Below, piece by piece: positions 58,891 to 64,000 of a DNA stretch of 64,000 bases. Below the pieces are notes generated by a model. It saw nothing but the letters and a program-made list of their open reading frames with translations. It was not told where the DNA came from and ran no database searches. Both the position numbers and the translations under genes were made by a program. The stretch spans positions 5,441-69,440 of the forward strand of contig JBOFTV010000042.1 in the NCBI GenBank assembly GCA_051652245.1, written 5' to 3'. This stretch comes from BHER01 sp051652245. GTDB taxonomy: Bacteria > Bacillota_I > Bacilli_A > Culicoidibacterales > Culicoidibacteraceae. Position 1 is the first letter of the stretch. The number at the start of each line of letters is the position of its first letter.

Positions 58891-60125
58891 TGGGGATTTT
58901 TGAAAACATTAAAATGGCATTTATTTCCATTTATGATAACAAGCTACGTAGTTTCTTAACCATGATTAGTATTATTATTGGAATTGCTTCAGTTATTGCA
59001 ATTGTCTCAATTGGGCGAGGTGTAACAAGCACCCTAATGGATTCATTCCTAGCGGGAACCAATGGCCAAATGGTATTAAGCTATAGAGAAAAACCACGAA
59101 AAGAGGGTGATAATTCACTTGCGGGAGATAATTTGTACGGAACCGTGAAAAAAGATGTCTATACTAATCGACAGGTAGAGGACCTGGAAGCGGTAGAAGG
59201 TGTAAAAGCAGTTATTAAAACAAATTCAGCTATAAATCAAACTGCAAGTTATCGCGAAAAAGAGGTAAAAGACCAGACAATCGAAACCATCATGAATGAA
59301 CAGGGACTCTTAAAAAACCAGAAAATTGTCGATGGACGAATATTTAGTCCAACAGAGTTTAGTAAAGGAATTCAAGCAGTCGTTATTCACGAAAAGTCAG
59401 CTAAAACAATGTTTGGACTAAGTGCCAATGCGATCGGAAAAGAAATAATTATTAACAATAAAATATTTTCGGTTGTGGGTACGTACAAATCAATATTTGA
59501 TGGACAAGACGAGAGTGGTAGACCAGAGGAAATATTTTACTTGCCTTATAATTCATGGGTGTCTTACGCTGGAAAAGAAGAAATTCATCAGCTAGCAATT
59601 GAACCAGAAAAAGGTGAGGACCTCAAGGCCTTGGGAGTTAGAGCAACAAAAGCATTGGATGCAAATAAACTAGTTACAGGTGTCTATGAAGTAATGAATT
59701 TTGATTTCATTTTAAGGCAGACTGAAGAATTTCTAAAAACAATGACATTATTTGTAACAATGATTGCAGGAATTTCACTGCTTGTTGGTGGAATTGGTGT
59801 AATGAACATCATGTATGTATCAGTTGTAGAAAGAATGCATGAAATTGGTTTAAGAAAAGCAATAGGAGCCAGTGGTGCTCAAATACTATTTCAATTTTTA
59901 ATCGAATCGGTGACACTAACCACGGTAGGTGGATTGATTGGGATAATAATAGGATTATTGGGTTATGGACTAGTCTCCCAATTTGTGGGCTACAGCTTTG
60001 TTGTCTATACCGACGTTATTTTAGTTGGTGCCAGCTTTTCAATGGGAATTGGATTACTTTTTGGGACACTACCAGCAGCCAAAGCAGCCAAAATGCCACC
60101 AATAGAAGCATTACGAAATTTATAG
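58890..60125 (+). CDS. MacB-like FtsX permease
   Basis: 411 residues. N-terminal membrane segment (LRSFLTMISIIIGIASVIAIVSIG), a large extracytoplasmic MacB periplasmic core domain, and three C-terminal helices with GGIGVMNIMYVSVVERMHEIGLRKAIGAS, the FtsX signature. It ends LPAAKAAKMPPIEALRNL, as in the family. Translationally coupled to its ATPase (ATGA-type one-base overlap). Confidence 0.94.
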   Translation: MGIFENIKMAFISIYDNKLRSFLTMISIIIGIASVIAIVSIGRGVTSTLMDSFLAGTNGQMVLSYREKPRKEGDNSLAGDNLYGTVKKDVYTNRQVEDLEAVEGVKAVIKTNSAINQTASYREKEVKDQTIETIMNEQGLLKNQKIVDGRIFSPTEFSKGIQAVVIHEKSAKTMFGLSANAIGKEIIINNKIFSVVGTYKSIFDGQDESGRPEEIFYLPYNSWVSYAGKEEIHQLAIEPEKGEDLKALGVRATKALDANKLVTGVYEVMNFDFILRQTEEFLKTMTLFVTMIAGISLLVGGIGVMNIMYVSVVERMHEIGLRKAIGASGAQILFQFLIESVTLTTVGGLIGIIIGLLGYGLVSQFVGYSFVVYTDVILVGASFSMGIGLLFGTLPAAKAAKMPPIEALRNL

Positions 60126-60144
60126 AAGAAGAGGAAAGAAAATT

Positions 60145-60606
60145 ATGAAAAACAAACAAACAATTCAAATCTGTACACTTATATTTATTATAAGTGCAAT
60201 TATTAATCAATTAGGTGCAATCGTTATGATGTCCGAGATACTTGGTCAAATTATTTGGCTAATCTCAGTGATAGCTTACATCCTATTATGGATAAGTTAC
60301 AGTATTAGCCGAAAAATAAGCAGTAAAAGTACGAGTTATTTAGGAGTACTACTACTAATACTTACGTTAGAAGCAGTTACTATTAGATTTGGATTTGACC
60401 TATGGATGGGCAGCCAAATCAGCAAACTAGGACCCGCTGCAGAAACAATAACCGACCTTTCTTTACACATCCCTAATTATGCATCAATTACAGGAGCAAT
60501 AGCGATAATTTCAGTCGTTCTCAACATTATTTACATTGCAATAGCGGTCAAAATATTATTAAGCAACAAGGATTCAAAAGTCGAAAACGAAAGTGTAGAA
60601 CTCTAA
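60145..60606 (+). CDS. four-segment membrane protein, hypothetical
   Basis: 153 residues with hydrophobic segments near 8-27, 31-52, 63-83 and 115-138 and a charged C-terminal tail. 19 bases after the MacB permease, so likely the last gene of the efflux operon. GAAGAGGAAAG precedes the ATG. No family recognised. The 277 bases after it (60607-60883) hold no gene I can support. Confidence 0.65.
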   Translation: MKNKQTIQICTLIFIISAIINQLGAIVMMSEILGQIIWLISVIAYILLWISYSISRKISSKSTSYLGVLLLILTLEAVTIRFGFDLWMGSQISKLGPAAETITDLSLHIPNYASITGAIAIISVVLNIIYIAIAVKILLSNKDSKVENESVEL

Positions 60607-60883
60607 GCAAAAGCCTTAAGACTTACTTTTTTTTAAAAAAAAGGCGGGTGAAGGAAGTAGCAAAGCAATTGATACGAAAACACCAACAGGCGATTATAGA
60701 TCGAAGACAGCAGTAGAAAAAAGTATGAGTTGGTCAATATTTGAATAGATATGGAAGGGTATGTAGAGCCATATATTGGAAAATCGCAGGCACCGTTCTG
60801 TGGGGGGCTAGCAGACTTGCTCTCAGGAAACAAAGAAATAAAAGGAAGAGAGGAAGTCGAGCTAGTCTACTTGACGAATAGTT

Positions 60884-61618
60884 ATGACGAAAATAAGAGA
60901 TTTAAAGAAATTTACTTGGCGTGATCCGGTTTATATTGGTGGCTATTTTGTAATCCAAATGATCGTGGCTATTGTTGGTGTTGGCACTGCCATTGTGAGT
61001 GCCAGGGTAGCAGGAAAAGATATGACAACTTTGGCCAATATTACAGAAGCCTCATCATCCGCACTTATTCTAATTATGACGGTCTCAGGGTTAATGACAT
61101 TAGGCTTAGCCGGGATGCTCTATCATAAATTTATTGTCAGTGAAATAAAAGCATTTGCTAAAAATTGGAAAAAATTGTGCCTCTATATCCTAGGTGGCTA
61201 TATTTTAACACTGGCTGTGACGAGTGCTTTAGAGCTATTCATCAAAATTGATGTTTCAGAAAATCAGCAGGTGATTGAAAAAATGCTGAAAAATTCATCA
61301 ATGGGCGAATTGATTCTGCTCCAAATAAATATCGTCTTCTTCGCACCAATTGTCGAAGAATTCTTGTTACGCAAGGCATTATTTGGAAGCTACAAGCATC
61401 ATAAAATTGTTGGACCAATCATGTTAGTTGTTTCATCCTTGATTTTTGCGGGCATGCATTATGCTGGAAGTGGGACACTACTAAGCCTACTGCCCTATTT
61501 TGTGATAGCGGTGGCAGCAGCAGGAATGTATTGGAAAACGGACAACTTCATCGTCCCAATAGGTATCCACTTTGTCAATAACTTGATAGCAACAATCCTC
61601 TTAAATTTTTTAATTTAA
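60884..61618 (+). CDS. CPBP-family intramembrane metalloprotease
   Basis: 244 residues, about eight membrane segments. The three active-site motifs are present: EEFLLRKALFG (EExxxR), FAGMHYA (FxxxH) and HFVNN (HxxxN). CPBP (Abi) proteases include bacteriocin-immunity proteins and prenyl-protein proteases. The gene stands alone, without a bacteriocin gene beside it. The ribosome site before the ATG is weak; GGAAGAGAGGAAG is some 28 bases upstream. Confidence 0.9.
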   Translation: MTKIRDLKKFTWRDPVYIGGYFVIQMIVAIVGVGTAIVSARVAGKDMTTLANITEASSSALILIMTVSGLMTLGLAGMLYHKFIVSEIKAFAKNWKKLCLYILGGYILTLAVTSALELFIKIDVSENQQVIEKMLKNSSMGELILLQINIVFFAPIVEEFLLRKALFGSYKHHKIVGPIMLVVSSLIFAGMHYAGSGTLLSLLPYFVIAVAAAGMYWKTDNFIVPIGIHFVNNLIATILLNFLI

Positions 61619-61627
61619 GATTAGATA

Positions 61628-61636
61628 TGTTATAAT
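61628..61636 (+). promoter_or_regulatory. extended -10 promoter
   Basis: TGT TATAAT is an extended -10, 32 bases before the start of the gene at 61668; no good -35. Confidence 0.45.
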
Positions 61637-61667
61637 AGGTGTTATAGCAAAACAAAGGGGCGAGAAG

Positions 61668-62090
61668 ATGAATTACAAGGTAATACTCAATCGAATTACA
61701 GCAGGACTTAGCATGGTATATGCAGGAGTTGCAACAGGAGCATTCACTAAATTAAATGATTTTATCAACAAAAATCCAGACTTTACAAAATTTTCTCAAC
61801 AAAGGCAGCTTGAAAGCTTTGATGCGATGTTGTATATCGCGCTATTTTCAATGTTTATCCTTGGTCTATGCTTATTAGTCCTAGGAATTATCACATTAAT
61901 TACAAATAGTAAACTTCCGAAGGGTAATAGAGGCAAAGCACTAGGGATTCTTGCATCAATTATGACAATAATGGGATTCCTTATTGGACTAGTCCCAATT
62001 ATTTCAACAATCTACATTGTAATTACAGCAATTTGTTACTTTATTTCAGCACATTTAATAGCACTAACAACAGCAGAACAAAATGAATAA
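61668..62090 (+). CDS. four-segment membrane protein, hypothetical
   Basis: 140 residues. Hydrophobic segments near 10-28, 52-78, 88-108 and 112-134; polar loop KNPDFTKFSQQRQLES. It resembles DUF4064-like small membrane proteins but I cannot assign it firmly. GGGGCGAG precedes the ATG. Own promoter and a strong terminator follow, so it is monocistronic. Confidence 0.65.
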   Translation: MNYKVILNRITAGLSMVYAGVATGAFTKLNDFINKNPDFTKFSQQRQLESFDAMLYIALFSMFILGLCLLVLGIITLITNSKLPKGNRGKALGILASIMTIMGFLIGLVPIISTIYIVITAICYFISAHLIALTTAEQNE

Positions 62091-62150
62091 AAAGACTCTC
62101 ATTGTCTAAAAAAGGGGACAAATCAACAAAAATCAGACTAAAATAGAAAA

Positions 62151-62204
62151 ACAGTAGGCAACAATAACAAGTATTTGTTATTATTATTGCCTACTGTTTT
62201 TTTT
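62151..62204. terminator. bidirectional terminator
   Basis: AAACAGTAGGCAA with the following CAATAACAA pairs with TTGTTATTATT and TTGCCTACTGTTT; a T8 run ends it. It separates the membrane protein (plus) from the two-component genes (minus). Confidence 0.88.
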
Positions 62205-62216
62205 GGGAAATAGTTG

Positions 62217-62813
62217 TTAATTTTGAGGTGTTAGTGTGATAATACCTAATTCAATGCCGCGAACTATAGCACTAAGTGCTGAATTGACACCTAATTTTTC
62301 ATTAATTGTTTGAATATGATTATAAACTGTTCGCCGGCTAATTTGTAAATCCTGAGCAATTTCACCGGGCTTATCACCATAGGCAAGATACTGCAAAATT
62401 TCGCTTTCACGCTTAGTTAAAGCAGTAGTTGTCGTCGTATACTTAGGAAAAATTATATTTCCCGCCGCAACCAAATTAAGATTTTTGACTAAATTGCTAA
62501 TTGAAACACTTTTATCAATAAAGGCACGTGCGCCAATGCGGATTGCTTGATTATGGTACTCGACCAAATCATAACCGGACAAAAAGACAACATTCATTTT
62601 AGGGAAAGCCTCTAGGACCTCAGTTGCAACTTGCAACCCGTTATACTCACCCATTCTAATATCAAGTAACAAAATATCCGGCTTATTCTTCGCTAAAATT
62701 TGTAAAATATTTTCAGGACTCGTATAAGAGACAAATGACGTAATATAGTTTTTTAACGCAATTTCGAGACTCTTAGAAAATAACTCGTGATCATCAAATA
62801 ACATGATATTCAT
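62217..62813 (-). CDS. NarL/LiaR-type response regulator
   Basis: 198 residues. The receiver domain has DD at 7-8, the phosphorylated Asp51 (LLLDIRMG), and KS near 104-106 (DKSVS). The C-terminal LuxR helix-turn-helix is LTKRESEILQYLAYGDKPGEIAQDLQISRRTVYNHI. AGGTTTTATATT lies before the ATG, with AGGAGG-like AATGGAGG further up. 15 bases after the kinase gene on the same strand. Target genes unknown; the neighbouring efflux or CPBP genes are possible. Confidence 0.95.
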   Translation of the reverse strand: MNIMLFDDHELFSKSLEIALKNYITSFVSYTSPENILQILAKNKPDILLLDIRMGEYNGLQVATEVLEAFPKMNVVFLSGYDLVEYHNQAIRIGARAFIDKSVSISNLVKNLNLVAAGNIIFPKYTTTTTALTKRESEILQYLAYGDKPGEIAQDLQISRRTVYNHIQTINEKLGVNSALSAIVRGIELGIITLTPQN

Positions 62814-62828
62814 AATATAAAACCTCCA

Positions 62829-64000
62829 TTAGTTTATTGGTAATTTAATTTCGACATATAAGCCGCTTTGATTTTCGGCGATCTTATTTTCAATGAGGAA
62901 AGTCCCCTTTAGAGAACTAACTTCTTGCTTAATAGAAAGAAGGCCAAAATTATTGTGACTAGCCTGATAATTAGAAATGCGTTCAGAGTCAAAGCCCTTC
63001 CCATCATCGGAAACAACAACAGTCAAGTAATTCTGATTTGAAGTTAGAGAAACAATAATTAACTGCGCATCAGCATGTTTAATCGCATTTTGGACAAGCT
63101 CCTTAACCATCCTAAAAATAGATACCTGCAATTCAATTTTAATTTCCGACTCATAATCATTTTTCGAATCGAACAAAATCTCGACATCGTGTTGCTGGGG
63201 AGCGCTCACCTGCAATTTATCAAGCAACACGCGCAAACTCTGTTCTAGACCTAAATCAGAGAGTGTAGAGGGATAAAGTTCAAACATTTTATCACGCAGA
63301 GACATATTTAATGTTTCATATGTTGATAAAATAAAGGACTTAACATCCAGCTCAGGAGTTGTTAATGACTCTGTCAGGTTTTTCATTGCTAAGATTAACT
63401 GTAACACATCATCATGCAAATATAAAGCTAAACTTCTCTTTGTCGTTTCAACTTTATGGGTGAAATTAATATTAAAATGTTCATCATAGGTCAAATTAGG
63501 TAACTGAAGATATTTCTTTTGATTATGGTATAAAATCTCAGCGGTTTTCAAAGTTTTAGCAATCGTCTTTGACAACTCCAAGATCGTCATAATATCATTA
63601 GGCGTAAAAGGACTACCATCAATTTTATTCCCCAAAAGCAAATACCCGGAAGTAATCCCATTATAATTAAGATTAAAGGTTAAAAAAGCCTGATCATTAA
63701 TAACGATATGCTCCCTCTCAAGCTTTTCGAGCATTGGCAGGATAGCGGAAAGGGGCGTCCCTTTTAGCTTGCCTAATTGTTCAAGGATATAGAAATGATG
63801 TTTCTCCTTCCAAATCAACATCACCGCATCAGTAGGCATCTGATTTTGGATTAGCTGGATGCAAATATCGTATAAAGACTCAAAATAGCTATCGTAGGTC
63901 ACCTGCTGAAAAATTTCTAGTCGCTCATGTTCGAATGTTTCTTGAAGTTTGTGGATGGATTGAAGTTGCTTTTTGGAGAAGTAGTTTTGGAAGAGGCGAA
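62829..64000 (-). CDS. sensor histidine kinase, HisKA_3 type (5' end outside window)
   Basis: The frame is open to the window edge, so the start seen at GTG 63902 is not necessarily the real one; residues RLFQNYFSKKQLQ precede it in frame. The visible part has a GAF-like sensor (ending near KIDGSPFTPNDIMTILELSKTIA), then the phosphorylated His in LALYLHDDVLQL, and an ATPase domain with NAIKHADA and VSDDGKGFDSERIS. This is the NarX/LiaS/DegS class that pairs with LuxR-type regulators, encoded just downstream. GAF-only input suggests cytoplasmic or linker sensing, but any membrane domain would lie outside the window. Confidence 0.92.
   Translation of the reverse strand, partial: RLFQNYFSKKQLQSIHKLQETFEHERLEIFQQVTYDSYFESLYDICIQLIQNQMPTDAVMLIWKEKHHFYILEQLGKLKGTPLSAILPMLEKLEREHIVINDQAFLTFNLNYNGITSGYLLLGNKIDGSPFTPNDIMTILELSKTIAKTLKTAEILYHNQKKYLQLPNLTYDEHFNINFTHKVETTKRSLALYLHDDVLQLILAMKNLTESLTTPELDVKSFILSTYETLNMSLRDKMFELYPSTLSDLGLEQSLRVLLDKLQVSAPQQHDVEILFDSKNDYESEIKIELQVSIFRMVKELVQNAIKHADAQLIIVSLTSNQNYLTVVVSDDGKGFDSERISNYQASHNNFGLLSIKQEVSSLKGTFLIENKIAENQSGLYVEIKLPIN

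Noticed and set aside
60607..60883. Possible gene relic with a frame GEGSSKAIDTKTPTGDYRSK
   Set aside because: The frame is short, has no start or ribosome site and no recognisable family; nothing supports a gene in this gap.

Overview
The window is AT-rich chromosomal DNA of a low-GC Gram-positive bacterium (Bacillota). The signs are strong purine-rich Shine-Dalgarno sites, TTGACA/TATAAT promoters, a lipoprotein-type sugar-binding protein, a type VIIb secretion locus, class III (anaerobic) ribonucleotide reductase, a CcpA-type cre site, and the dnaX-ybaB-recR-tmk-holB neighbourhood. I cannot name the species. The carbohydrate and anaerobic genes suggest a fermentative, host- or plant-associated facultative anaerobe.

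Layout. 1-1072: 3' part of a SNF2 helicase. 1341-4221: an ABC exporter (ATPase plus FtsX permease). 4449-5023: a cluster of tiny overlapping membrane/leader-type ORFs ending in a strong terminator. 5314-6015: an orphan gene. 6116-9228 (minus): a P1B-4 metal-exporting ATPase and a CPA-type antiporter behind a Fur/PerR/Zur-like operator. 9493-20707: a type VII secretion operon (WXG100, EsaA, EssA, EsaB, EssB, EssC) whose EsaA carries five Ig-like repeats. 20840-22688 (minus): an ABC-2 type transporter. 23050-31883: a xylose operon, xylFGH-xylA-xylB-mutarotase-xylR, controlled by a textbook promoter with cre and xyl-operator candidates; xylF carries an in-frame TAA. 31927-36073: a parE toxin fragment and a large Cap4-type nuclease/STAND NTPase gene split by a frameshift in an A7 run. 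36259-39124 (minus): nrdDG. 39407-43881: dnaX-ybaB-recR-tmk-holB. 43912-47361: a small defence/debris region with an Abi_2 (HEPN) gene, an IS4-family relic, a type III toxin-antitoxin system (ToxN-family toxin with a 2 x 59-nt repeat antitoxin RNA), and a decayed FtsX permease. 47386-49273: a divergent XRE/TPR regulator and a DegV protein. 49302-53064 (minus): a phospho-alpha-glucoside operon (GH4, PTS EIICB, RpiR). 53203-55239: GNAT, Cof-type HAD phosphatase, FMN azoreductase. 55395-60606: a YhcF-type regulator, an ABC pair, and a MacA/MacB-like efflux cassette. 60884-62090: a CPBP protease and a membrane protein. 62217-64000 (minus): a NarL/LiaR-type two-component system whose kinase runs off the window.

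Most notable. (1) A complete type III toxin-antitoxin locus: promoter, two tandem 59-nt repeats, a weak terminator, then a RPYY/PLRS-motif endoribonuclease. (2) A roughly 1,307-residue nuclease-STAND defence protein interrupted by a one-base change in a homopolymer. (3) An Ig-array-extended EsaA. (4) A nonsense codon at the start of an otherwise intact xylose-binding protein gene. (5) A G6 tract separating a double-glycine leader from a downstream membrane ORF. All functional statements rest on reading motifs by eye; no database search was run.
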